A DNA stretch of 30,426 bases from a virus, in IMG/VR virus record IMGVR_UViG_3300008450_000295, positions 1-30,426 of that record. One strand, 5' to 3'. This document shows positions 24,038 to 30,426 of the stretch, piece by piece (position 1 is the stretch's first letter; every line of letters starts with the position of its first letter). Position numbers and translations under genes: made by a program. The notes beneath the pieces are model-generated. The model had not been told where the DNA came from. It saw nothing but the letters and a program-made list of their open reading frames with translations, and searched no databases.

Positions 24038-24426
24038 GCATCGTCCTCGGCACCCGCTCACTGTCGCGCCTTGAAGGCGTACACCCGGACCTCGTCCGCG
24101 TGGTCAAGAAGGCCGCCGCAATGTCGGACCTCGACTTCACGGTACTGGAGGGTCTGCGCACGCTGGAACGCCAGCGGCAACTGATGGCGAACGGCGCGAC
24201 CAAGACCATGAACTCGCGTCACCTGACTGGTCACGCTGTCGATCTCGCGCCGATGATCGGCGGTAAGGTATCTTGGGACTGGCCGCTTTATCACCGGCTG
24301 GCCAAGATCGTGAAGGCGGCTGCCGCCGCCGAGAATGTCCCCATCCAATGGGGAGGGGACTGGCGAACCTTCAAGGACGGCCCGCACTGGGAACTTCCTT
24401 GGAAGGCTTACCCGAAAGGAAAATGA
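24034..24426 (+). CDS. Endolysin, M15-type L-alanyl-D-glutamate peptidase
   Basis: A 130-residue zinc peptidase that cuts the peptide side chains of peptidoglycan. The start at 24034 overlaps the preceding stop. The motif SRHLTGHAVD (61-70) supplies the zinc ligands H63 and D70, and GPHWE (116-120) supplies the third ligand H118 and the catalytic E120. The order and spacing are as in the VanY/M15 lysins. There is no signal peptide or cell-wall-binding domain, so it needs a holin for release. It lies between two small membrane proteins, as expected for a lysis cassette. Confidence 0.92.
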   Translation: MSIVLGTRSLSRLEGVHPDLVRVVKKAAAMSDLDFTVLEGLRTLERQRQLMANGATKTMNSRHLTGHAVDLAPMIGGKVSWDWPLYHRLAKIVKAAAAAENVPIQWGGDWRTFKDGPHWELPWKAYPKGK

Positions 24427-24427
24427 C

Positions 24428-24604
24428 ATGAACATCCTTCACTGGCTTCTCCACCGCCTGAAAGAGCCGAGCACATACGCCGGGTTTTCCGCCATCGCGC
24501 TGACGTTCGGCCTGTCGGACACGCAGTGGGCGGCCATCTCCACGGCGGTCGCTGGTCTGGCAGGTGTCGCCGCTGTGTTTCTTTCGGAAACGCCCAAGGC
24601 GTGA
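24428..24604 (+). CDS. Putative holin
   Basis: A 58-residue protein with a positively charged N-terminus (NILHWLLHRLKEPSTYAG) and two hydrophobic stretches (about 18-30 and 36-53), ending in a short polar tail. The WLLHRLKEPST/YAGFSAIA pattern is common in phage holin-like proteins. It starts one base after the endolysin stop, with a GAAAGGAAA before it, and overlaps the next gene (GTGA). A pore-forming role is likely from position and form. Confidence 0.75.
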   Translation: MNILHWLLHRLKEPSTYAGFSAIALTFGLSDTQWAAISTAVAGLAGVAAVFLSETPKA

Positions 24605-24822
24605 TCAAACTTCTGTCGTCCCTGCTGTCGCTGCTTGACCGCCTTTGGGCGGCGTGGAACGAACACAAGCTGCGGCAGCAGGGCCGGCAAGAAGCAGCGA
24701 AGGAAGCGGCCGATGAAATTCAACGGCAAATCGACTTGGCGGCGCATGTCGCTGTCACTCCTGATCCTGAGCGCGACAAGCGCCTGCGTGCACGGTTCGA
24801 CGCCGCCGCCGGTGGCGAATAG
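24601..24822 (+). CDS. Inner-membrane spanin (Rz-like)
   Basis: A 73-residue protein with a GTG start at 24601 that overlaps the holin stop. Residues about 1-19 form a hydrophobic anchor (IKLLSSLLSLLDRLWAAW). The rest is a charged helix (KLRQQGRQEAAKEAADEIQR) with an arginine-rich end. The layout, an N-terminal anchor with a periplasmic coiled coil, is that of an i-spanin. It would join the o-spanin nested in it to fuse the inner and outer membranes at lysis. It is shorter than lambda Rz. Confidence 0.75.
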   Translation: MIKLLSSLLSLLDRLWAAWNEHKLRQQGRQEAAKEAADEIQRQIDLAAHVAVTPDPERDKRLRARFDAAAGGE

Positions 24823-24964
24823 CTACTGCGCCATCACCAAACCGATCCGGTACAACAGCCAGACTGACAGTCCTGAGACGGTCAAGCGCATCGAAGCGCA
24901 CAACTCTACTTGGGTGTGTCTGTGTGAACAAGACTGTCCCGCCAGCGGTTCAGATACCAAATAG
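24713..24964 (+). CDS. Outer-membrane spanin (Rz1-like lipoprotein), nested out of frame
   Basis: An 83-residue protein in the +1 frame, starting inside the i-spanin gene (110-base overlap) and running past its end. The N-terminus has basic residues, a hydrophobic segment (LSLLILSATSAC) and a lipobox-like TSAC whose Cys is at residue 25. The mature part begins with a Pro-rich stretch (STPPPVANS) as in Rz1 proteins. A later ATG (24746) would give a shorter signal peptide. The nested arrangement is characteristic of Rz/Rz1 pairs. Its last 59 bases overlap the end of the convergent DUF3310 gene. Confidence 0.75.
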   Translation: MKFNGKSTWRRMSLSLLILSATSACVHGSTPPPVANSYCAITKPIRYNSQTDSPETVKRIEAHNSTWVCLCEQDCPASGSDTK

Positions 24965-25190
24965 CTTTGCCGACCTCCTGCGCCGTGGCGTCCTTGTGCC
25001 CCGCGCGGCTCAGGTACTTCAGCGCGTTACCGCGGCAATACCCGGCGAACTCTTCCGGCGACAGCTTGGCCTGAATGTAGTCAATAGCCTCAATCCCGCC
25101 AACCTTATAGTGGTCTGGATGATTGACCATGTCGGCTTTCATTTCCAGCGCCCGTTTCCACGAACCCGGCTCTGACTGATCGTCGATCAT
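24906..25190 (-). CDS. DUF3310 (SaV-like) protein
   Basis: A 94-residue protein. The start at 25190 (ATG overlapping the upstream gene's stop) is preferred to longer forms of the frame, which would run through the gene upstream. The motif VNHPDHYKVGGIEAIDYIQA (residues about 26-45) is the hallmark of DUF3310, the SaV-type domain common in phages and often labelled nucleotide kinase-like. The block CRGNALKYLSRAGHKD and the end (KAIWYLNRW) complete the pattern. The role is unknown, probably in DNA metabolism. It is the last gene of a minus-strand operon. Confidence 0.88.
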   Translation of the reverse strand: MIDDQSEPGSWKRALEMKADMVNHPDHYKVGGIEAIDYIQAKLSPEEFAGYCRGNALKYLSRAGHKDATAQEVGKAIWYLNRWRDSLVHTDTPK

Positions 25191-25381
25191 TTCTTCTTCA
25201 TCCTTTCCATGATCTCGACCCGTTCCCGCGCCATCCGCAGCTTGCACAGCCGCTGGTGCAGGCGCCGGGCGATGGCGCCTCGTCTGTGCGTGGTGATCTC
25301 GTCGGCCAGCATCTGCTCGACCTCCGCCTCCGAATAGCTGGGCAGCTTCACTGCCAGCGTCTGCCACGATACCTTAGCCAT
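25187..25381 (-). CDS. Small basic protein, function unknown
   Basis: A 64-residue protein with a mixed helical pattern (SEAEVEQMLADEITT, then a basic region ARRLHQRLCKLRMARERVEI) and a KKK end. It overlaps the helicase start region by 8 bases and the DUF3310 start by 4 (ATGA). I have seen similar short proteins next to phage helicase genes but cannot name the family. It may bind nucleic acid or a partner of the operon. Confidence 0.6.
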   Translation of the reverse strand: MAKVSWQTLAVKLPSYSEAEVEQMLADEITTHRRGAIARRLHQRLCKLRMARERVEIMERMKKK

Positions 25382-26684
25382 TCTTCAATTCTCCAATCGC
25401 TGTATCGGACACCGCGCGCTTGTCGTGCAGCGCCGCCCAGATGCGTTCGTCAATGGTCTTTTCCGTCAGCATGACGTAAACCCAAACGTCGCGCGTCTGC
25501 CCGCTGCGGTGCAGGCGCCCGACTGCTTGTTCGTAAAGTTCTAGGCTCCACGGCAGCGACAAAAACACCATGTGCTGCTGGCCTTGTAAGTTGATCCCGT
25601 GACCAAACGATTTAGGGTGCGCGGCCAATAGCTGTATCTCGCCCTTGTTCCAGCGCTCGACGACGTTTTCGTCGTCAGGCGTCTGGATGTGCGGATAGCG
25701 CCGGCGCAGTTCGGCCAGTTCTTCCTGATAGGTGTACCAGATCAGCGTATTGGCTCGCTGGTTTTCATCCAGCAGTTCTTCCAGCCGGTCGAACTTGTGC
25801 GTGCTGAACCAGTGCACCGGCGTCGCCCCCTCACGGTTATAGACAAACCCGCTGGCCATCTGTTGCAGCTTGGCCGTCACCGACGCGGCGTTCTGCGCGA
25901 TGACGCGGTCGCTGCCAAACCGTGCGACATAATCGCGCTTCATCTTTTCGTATGGCTCGCGGTCGTCCAGCGCCGTGCGGACCTCGACGACATGTAACTC
26001 CGGCAGCTTGTCCTTGTACTCGCCCGGCTCCAGCACGTAGGTCGCCGGGCGGATGCGCTGCATGACCTGCTCCAGCGCGCCGGGCGCCGGCGTCCACTGA
26101 CCGAAGTCGCGGTTGATGCAGATGAAGTACTGCTGGAGGAACGCGCCCTTCGACCGGCCCAGCAGCGCCTGATCCACGATCTTGCACTGGCCGAACACGT
26201 CCTCAAGGCCGTTCGACGTGAACGACCCGGTCAAGCCCCAGCGCACGTTGACTGGCGCCAGCAGCTTTTCCAGCGCCTTGAAGCGCTTGCCGCCGGGGTT
26301 CTTCAGCCGGGTCAGTTCGTCGAACACGATCCCGTCGAAGCCCGACAGGTCGTCCAGCTTGTCGAGGTTGTCGTAGTTGATGACGACAACCGGCGCTCGG
26401 CTGGCCAGCACCGCCCGTCGCTGCTGCGGCGTGCCGACTGCCAGCGCGGGCGTCAGCCGTGACCACTTGGGCGCTTCGACCGGCCACACGTCTGTGCAGA
26501 CGCGCTTGGGCGCGACGACCAGCCAGCGCTTGACGTGGCCGTCGTCCAGCATCGCCTGCATCGCCGTCAGCGTGATCGCGGTCTTGCCGGCGCCAACCGG
26601 CGCAAGGATCATCGCCCGGTCACGCTCGTACAGGAAGTCGGCCGCGTCGTGCTGGTAGGGCCTTAGTTCAAGTGGTCGGCCCAT
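25374..26684 (-). CDS. SNF2-type DEAD/DEAH helicase
   Basis: A 436-residue superfamily 2 helicase. Motif I APVGAGKT (28-35), motif II DELT (122-125), and motif VI with GRLHRSGQ (389-396) are clear; LTGSF near residue 151 is motif III-like. The HRSGQ form of motif VI marks the SNF2/Swi2 branch, which usually moves along double-stranded DNA rather than unwinding it. The size is that of a bare helicase core, as in many phage helicases. It shares an operon with a VRR-NUC nuclease (22-base overlap at its start). A role in replication, recombination or DNA processing is likely. Confidence 0.92.
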   Translation of the reverse strand: MGRPLELRPYQHDAADFLYERDRAMILAPVGAGKTAITLTAMQAMLDDGHVKRWLVVAPKRVCTDVWPVEAPKWSRLTPALAVGTPQQRRAVLASRAPVVVINYDNLDKLDDLSGFDGIVFDELTRLKNPGGKRFKALEKLLAPVNVRWGLTGSFTSNGLEDVFGQCKIVDQALLGRSKGAFLQQYFICINRDFGQWTPAPGALEQVMQRIRPATYVLEPGEYKDKLPELHVVEVRTALDDREPYEKMKRDYVARFGSDRVIAQNAASVTAKLQQMASGFVYNREGATPVHWFSTHKFDRLEELLDENQRANTLIWYTYQEELAELRRRYPHIQTPDDENVVERWNKGEIQLLAAHPKSFGHGINLQGQQHMVFLSLPWSLELYEQAVGRLHRSGQTRDVWVYVMLTEKTIDERIWAALHDKRAVSDTAIGELKNG

Positions 26685-26938
26685 TCATCCACACCTGCTT
26701 TGGACCACAGGCAGACATAGTTCTGCTTGGTCTTGGCCATCTCTTCGGCGAACACTTCCTGCAACGCAGACAGCCGCCCGCCGGGCTTCTTCAGTTCGAC
26801 AAACCACGTCTGGCCGTTCGGCAAACACGCGATCCGGTCAGCCACGCCGCGCTGGGTCACGCTGCGGAACTTGTACGCGTAACCGCCCAGCGCCTTCACG
26901 CGCTTGACGAAGTAGGCTTCGATCTCTTTCTCAGTCAT
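26663..26938 (-). CDS. VRR-NUC nuclease
   Basis: A 91-residue minimal VRR-NUC (PD-(D/E)XK) nuclease. The sequence shows GVADRIAC (31-38, D34), then VELK (47-50, E48 and K50), the catalytic triad, and a Gln 10 residues later (LSALQ). Stand-alone VRR-NUC proteins occur in many phages next to an SNF2 helicase, and members cut branched DNA structures. It is the first gene of the minus-strand operon and is read divergently from the DUF2800 gene. Confidence 0.9.
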   Translation of the reverse strand: MTEKEIEAYFVKRVKALGGYAYKFRSVTQRGVADRIACLPNGQTWFVELKKPGGRLSALQEVFAEEMAKTKQNYVCLWSKAGVDEWADHLN

Positions 26939-26976
26939 GCCTGTGGACTACAGCAAACTTTTTTGCACGGCAACCC

Positions 26977-27004
26977 TTGCGAAACACTTTTTGTCGTGTA
27001 TGCT
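26977..27004 (+). promoter_or_regulatory. Candidate sigma70-type promoter for the replication operon
   Basis: TTGCGA (26977-26982), 16 bases, then TATGCT (26999-27004), about 37 bases before the start at 27042. It lies in the 103-base gap between divergent genes, the only place in this part where promoters for both directions are expected. The match to consensus is moderate. A minus-strand promoter must also lie here, but I see no good match. Confidence 0.45.
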
Positions 27005-27041
27005 GGCGGCCTCAAACAGTGCAATCCAGTGGAGTACAGTA

Positions 27042-28163
27042 ATGGCACAACACAGTCGTATTGTCGGCGGTTCAACCGCCAAGCGCGTCATCGCCTGCCC
27101 CGGCAGCGTGGCGCTGGTGGACAAGATGCCGCCCAAGCCCAGCAGCAGCTACGCCGACGAAGGCACGCTGTTGCACGACACCATCGCGGACATTCTCGAC
27201 AAGGGCGGTACGCCCGACGATCATCTGGGCCGCAAGCACAACGACGCGCTGCTGACGCCAGACCTGATCGAGAGCAAGCTGGCGGTCGCGCTGGCGGCGC
27301 TGGACGAGATCGACCCCAAGGCGGAGATGGAATATGCAGTCGAAAGCGTGGTCAGCTTTGGCGATTTTCTGCCTGACGTGTTCGGGAGTGTGGACCTTAT
27401 TGGTCGGCTTGGCAGTCGGGCTATTGTGCTCGATTGGAAGTTTGGCGACGGGGTCGCGGTCGAAGTCGAAGAGAACGCCCAGCTACTCTTCTACGCTGCG
27501 GCTGCTATCCGCACGCCGGCAACGGCATGGGTCTTTGAAGGTGCGACCGAAGTCGAACTGATCATTGTCCAGCCGCCTAGCGTCAAGCGCTGGACGACAA
27601 CGGTCGAGCGCATCAAGCAGTTCAAGGCTGAACTGGCCCGCGCCGTCAAGGTGGCACTGAAGCCTGACGCACCGCTGGCTGCCGGCGACCACTGCCGCTG
27701 GTGCGCCGCCAAGCCGGTCTGCCCGCTGATGACCGGCGCCATCGACCGCATCGCCAAGGCCAAGGTCGAGGCGCTGCCGGTCGAGCAGATCGCGCACTAC
27801 CTTGAACAAATCCCGATGGTGGAGAGTTTCATCAAGGACTTGCAGCAACTGGCGCACGGTCTGCTGGAAGAAGGCAACGCCGTGCCCGGCTGGAAGCTGG
27901 TCAACAAGCGCGCGACGCGTCAGTGGATTGACGAGGACAAGGCTTCCAAGTTCATGGAAGACAACGGCGTCATCGTCCACGAACTCAAGATCAAGTCGCC
28001 TACCGCAGTCGAGAAGGAACTGAAGAAGGCGAAGAAGAACTTGCCCGACGACCTTGTGGTCGCCGTGTCAAGCGGCTCGACTATCGCACCGGAGAGCGAT
28101 CCCCGGCCGGCAGTCGTGCCAATTGGGCAGACGCTGCGTAAGGCGCTGGCCAAAGTACAGTAA
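27042..28163 (+). CDS. DUF2800 RecB/Cas4-like nuclease with possible Fe-S cluster
   Basis: A 373-residue protein. The ATG at 27042 with GGAG (27031-27034) is chosen over upstream in-frame codons. The N-terminus HSRIVGGSTAKRVIACPGS is typical of DUF2800. Nuclease motifs: EGTLLH (40-45), GSVDLI (115/116-120, D118), LDWKFGDG (D131, K133) and AQLLFY (Q147). Cysteines C19 and C218-x2-C221-x5-C227 fit the four-cysteine Fe-S pattern of Cas4/AddB-type nucleases. It likely processes DNA ends in phage recombination or replication. The C-terminal third is helical and basic. Confidence 0.85.
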   Translation: MAQHSRIVGGSTAKRVIACPGSVALVDKMPPKPSSSYADEGTLLHDTIADILDKGGTPDDHLGRKHNDALLTPDLIESKLAVALAALDEIDPKAEMEYAVESVVSFGDFLPDVFGSVDLIGRLGSRAIVLDWKFGDGVAVEVEENAQLLFYAAAAIRTPATAWVFEGATEVELIIVQPPSVKRWTTTVERIKQFKAELARAVKVALKPDAPLAAGDHCRWCAAKPVCPLMTGAIDRIAKAKVEALPVEQIAHYLEQIPMVESFIKDLQQLAHGLLEEGNAVPGWKLVNKRATRQWIDEDKASKFMEDNGVIVHELKIKSPTAVEKELKKAKKNLPDDLVVAVSSGSTIAPESDPRPAVVPIGQTLRKALAKVQ

Positions 28164-28186
28164 CGTCAACGAAGGAAGGTACAGTA

Positions 28187-28846
28187 ATGACAAATCTCAC
28201 TACGTTCGCCGGCGCTAACCTGCCGTCCGTCAAGTCGCTTGCCCAGACCCTGCGCTCACTGGAGGCAGATGTCGGCGGTGCAGCCGGCATGGTCATCCTG
28301 AAGATGGACAAGGCCGGTCACTGGGTGTTTGGCGCTGACCAGACCGAAGTCGAGGATGACAGCCTCTGGGCCGTCAACCCGTTCTCGTTCGTCCACGGCT
28401 TCATTGCGTGGGGCGAAGGGACGGTGCTCGGCGAGAAGATGGCGCCGGTGTCGGAGCCGCTGCCGGAAACCGGGCCTGCCCCGGACGGCGCCAAGCGCGG
28501 CTGGGAAATGCAGATCGGCATGTCGCTGGCGTGCACCAACGGCGAGGACGAAGGCTTGCAGGCACGCTACACGGTCACTTCGGTGGGCGGCAAGCGTGCG
28601 GTGCAGGCGCTGGCTATCGCCATCGCTGATCAGGCCGACAAGAACCCGGACAAGCCCGTGCCGCTGGTGCGTCTGCGTAAGGAACACTACCAGCACAAGT
28701 CCTATGGCCGGATTTATACGCCGGTCTTTGACATCGTCGAGTGGACCTCTCTGGACGCGAACAGCGCCCCTGAGGTAGAAGCCGACGATGCTGACGAAAC
28801 TCCGGCGGCTGACGAGCCGCGCCGTCGTCGTCGCGCAACGGCGTAA
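28187..28846 (+). CDS. Conserved phage protein of unknown function next to DNA polymerase
   Basis: A 219-residue protein with a GGAAGG ribosome binding site (28174-28179). The segment ILKMDKAGHWVFGADQTEVE (residues about 37-56) and NPFSFVHGFIAWGEG (about 64-78) are patterns I have seen in unnamed phage proteins that lie between a DUF2800 nuclease and a polymerase. The middle is strand-like and the end is acidic and then basic (PRRRRRAT). An acidic or disordered C-terminus after a beta core is seen in single-strand DNA-binding proteins, so that role is possible, but the fold is not recognisable. Confidence 0.7.
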   Translation: MTNLTTFAGANLPSVKSLAQTLRSLEADVGGAAGMVILKMDKAGHWVFGADQTEVEDDSLWAVNPFSFVHGFIAWGEGTVLGEKMAPVSEPLPETGPAPDGAKRGWEMQIGMSLACTNGEDEGLQARYTVTSVGGKRAVQALAIAIADQADKNPDKPVPLVRLRKEHYQHKSYGRIYTPVFDIVEWTSLDANSAPEVEADDADETPAADEPRRRRRATA

Positions 28847-28861
28847 CGGGGGGTGCGAAAG

Positions 28862-28887
28862 CCGGGGCAGGTGAATAACCGCCCCGG
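28862..28887 (+). promoter_or_regulatory. Strong GC hairpin before the polymerase gene
   Basis: Arms CCGGGGC (28862-28868) and GCCCCGG (28881-28887) extend inward by GGT/ACC with one bulged A, around a GAATA loop. It starts 16 bases after the preceding stop and ends 26 bases before the polymerase start. No T run follows. It may lower polymerase expression by partial termination or by folding in the leader. Confidence 0.55.
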
Positions 28888-28913
28888 TGAGTAGCGGATG
28901 AAGTGAGGCATCC

Positions 28914-30426
28914 GTGGCTATTCTTTGGATCGACTTCGAGACGCGGTCGCGCTGCGACCTGAAAAGCAAAGGCGTCTACAACTACGCGATGGACATGAGC
29001 ACCGACGTGCTGTGCATGTCCTACGCGTTTGACGACGAGGACGTGCGGACGTGGCTGCCAGACCAGCCTTTCCCGCAGGCCGTCGCTAACCACAAGGGCC
29101 ATATACGCGCGCACAACGCCGCGTTCGAGCGCCTGATATTCTGGTACGTGCTCCAGTGCGACTTCAAGCTGGAGCAGTTCTACTGCACCGCAGCCCAAGC
29201 CCGCGCCAACTGCGCGCCGGGCAGCCTTGAGGATGTCGGCCGCTTCGCCGGTGCTGGGATGCGCAAGGACCACCGCGGCAGCCAACTCATTCGGCTGTTG
29301 TCGATCCCGCAGGCTGATGGCACTTTCCGCGAAGACGCCGACCTGATGGCCGAGATGGTCCAGTACTGCGAACAGGATGTACGGGCGATGCGGGCGATCA
29401 GTCAGGTGCAGCGGGAGTTGTCGGCCGATGAACTGCACGACTATCACGTTAATGAGCGCATCAATGACCGCGGTGTCCTGCTTGACAAGCCTCTGGCTTT
29501 GGCGGCGGTGCGCTACGCAGAAGCGGAAGCTGTTGAGATACAGGACATCGTATGCGAAGTTACTGAAGGCGTGGTCACGTCGGTCCGCAGCCCGAAAATG
29601 CGGTCATGGGTCTTGGACCGCGTTGGACCGGAAGCGCTGAAGCTGGCGACGGTTTACAAGGATGGTGAAGCGAAGCTATCCATCGACAAGAACGTGCGCG
29701 CCAACCTGCTGGCGCTGGCGGAGGAGAACGCCGATGAAGTGCCGGCTGAAGTGGCGGAAGTTATCCAGTGCGCGGATGATCTCTGGGCCTCGTCCGTTGC
29801 GAAGTTTAGCCGCGCCGCAGCGCTTGCTGACGAGGAGGACAGCCGCGTTAGAGGAGCGTTCGTATTTGCAGGAGGTAGCGCTACTGGCCGTGCTTCATCG
29901 TTTGGGCTTCAGGTCCACAACTTCCCCCGCAAGTGCGCCGCCGACCCGGCACTGACCCGCGAGGCTATCGTCCGCGGGCACCAGATCGTCCCCAAGTTCG
30001 GCCGGCGCGTCACGGACGTGCTGAAGGGGATGCTGCGCCCGTCGCTGATGGCCGCCAAGGGCAAGCATCTGGTCGTCGCCGACTGGGCCGCCATCGAGGC
30101 GCGGGTGACGCCGTGGGCGTCGAACAGCAACAGCGGTGCGGCCAAGCTGGGCATTTTCGAGCGCGGCGAGGACGTGTACAAGCACAACGCCGCAGCGACG
30201 TTCCGCGTCGGCTATGACGAGGTTGACAAGGACCAGCGCCAGATCGGCAAGGTGCAAGAATTGGCCTGTGGATTCGCCGGCGGTGTGGGTGCCTTCGCTG
30301 CGATGGGCCGCCTCTACAACGTCGTGCTGCCTGAGCATCAGGCGCGGCGCATGGTGGACGGCTGGCGCCGGGCGAACCCGTGGGCGCCGGTCTACTGGGG
30401 AAAGCTGGAGCGGGCCTACATGGCGG
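28914..30426 (+). CDS. Family A DNA polymerase with 3'-5' exonuclease, cut by the window end
   Basis: A GTG start at 28914 with GAGG 5 bases upstream; an in-frame stop at 28899 excludes longer forms. 504 residues are present, with no stop before the window ends. The exonuclease motifs are DFET (7-10, D7/E9), HNAAFER (67-73) and YCEQD (151-155, Y151/D155). The polymerase domain has motif A VADWAAIEARV (388-398, metal ligand D390) and a motif B region with RQIGKVQELACGFAGG (442-457). This form, with DWAAIEAR and GFAGG, is found in many phage replicative polymerases. Motif C and the end of the palm lie beyond the window. It would copy the phage genome, with the upstream nuclease as a likely partner. 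Confidence 0.95.
   Translation, partial: MAILWIDFETRSRCDLKSKGVYNYAMDMSTDVLCMSYAFDDEDVRTWLPDQPFPQAVANHKGHIRAHNAAFERLIFWYVLQCDFKLEQFYCTAAQARANCAPGSLEDVGRFAGAGMRKDHRGSQLIRLLSIPQADGTFREDADLMAEMVQYCEQDVRAMRAISQVQRELSADELHDYHVNERINDRGVLLDKPLALAAVRYAEAEAVEIQDIVCEVTEGVVTSVRSPKMRSWVLDRVGPEALKLATVYKDGEAKLSIDKNVRANLLALAEENADEVPAEVAEVIQCADDLWASSVAKFSRAAALADEEDSRVRGAFVFAGGSATGRASSFGLQVHNFPRKCAADPALTREAIVRGHQIVPKFGRRVTDVLKGMLRPSLMAAKGKHLVVADWAAIEARVTPWASNSNSGAAKLGIFERGEDVYKHNAAATFRVGYDEVDKDQRQIGKVQELACGFAGGVGAFAAMGRLYNVVLPEHQARRMVDGWRRANPWAPVYWGKLERAYMA

Noticed and set aside
1-30426. Search by eye for integrase, attachment sites, repressor genes, tRNA, insertion sequences and defence genes.
   Set aside because: None was recognised. 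The window gives no direct evidence for or against a temperate lifestyle.

Overview
The window reads as one continuous, tightly packed stretch of a tailed double-stranded DNA phage genome or prophage. It is a podovirus with a P22-like virion module. Coding density is very high. Most neighbouring genes touch or overlap by 1 to 20 bases. GC content is high by eye, except in the HNH gene and in the spike/fibre cassette. There is no rRNA, tRNA, integrase, repressor or host gene. The host is probably a GC-rich Gram-negative bacterium: the lysis cassette has an Rz/Rz1-type spanin pair, which implies an outer membrane. An alphaproteobacterium would fit, but that is a guess from composition.

Layout: bases 1-385 are a non-coding leader with several perfect dyads, a G-run block and an A/T tract. 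An HNH-AP2 endonuclease gene follows (386-859), then the packaging genes (TerS-like, a Gly/Tyr-rich protein, TerL; 856-3315). Next come four very basic miniproteins (3319-4087), the portal (4089-6356), a DUF5856-like helical protein and two small beta-type proteins. A receptor-binding cassette of two beta-helix spikes and a lectin-like protein occupies 7379-12840. Scaffold and coat (12929-14944) come next. Two small genes, flanked by three strong hairpin terminators, lead to an acidic small gene. Then comes a run in P22 order: gp4-like, gp10-like, a needle/knob protein, a small beta protein, a gp14-slot GNAT-like protein, and the gp7-, gp20- and gp16-like ejection proteins (16008-23841). The P22 backbone is therefore complete, but the spike genes sit between portal and scaffold instead of at the far end.

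The lysis cassette (23864-24964) has a small membrane protein, an M15 peptidase endolysin, a holin-like protein, and an i-spanin with an o-spanin nested out of frame in it. It runs head-on, with overlapping 3' ends, into a four-gene minus-strand operon (24906-26938): DUF3310, a small basic protein, an SNF2-type helicase and a VRR-NUC nuclease. A divergent control region follows. It drives a plus-strand replication operon: a RecB/Cas4-like DUF2800 nuclease with four candidate Fe-S cysteines, a conserved protein of unknown function, and a family A DNA polymerase with 3'-5' exonuclease, cut off by the window end.

The most interesting points are the dyad-rich leader, the set of four lysine/arginine-rich miniproteins between terminase and portal, the GC-shifted receptor-binding cassette with its recombination boundary inside a spike gene, the three terminators in series after the coat gene, and an ejection-protein gene apparently split by a one-base frame change at a T run. 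All functional calls come from reading motifs and gene order; no database search was run.
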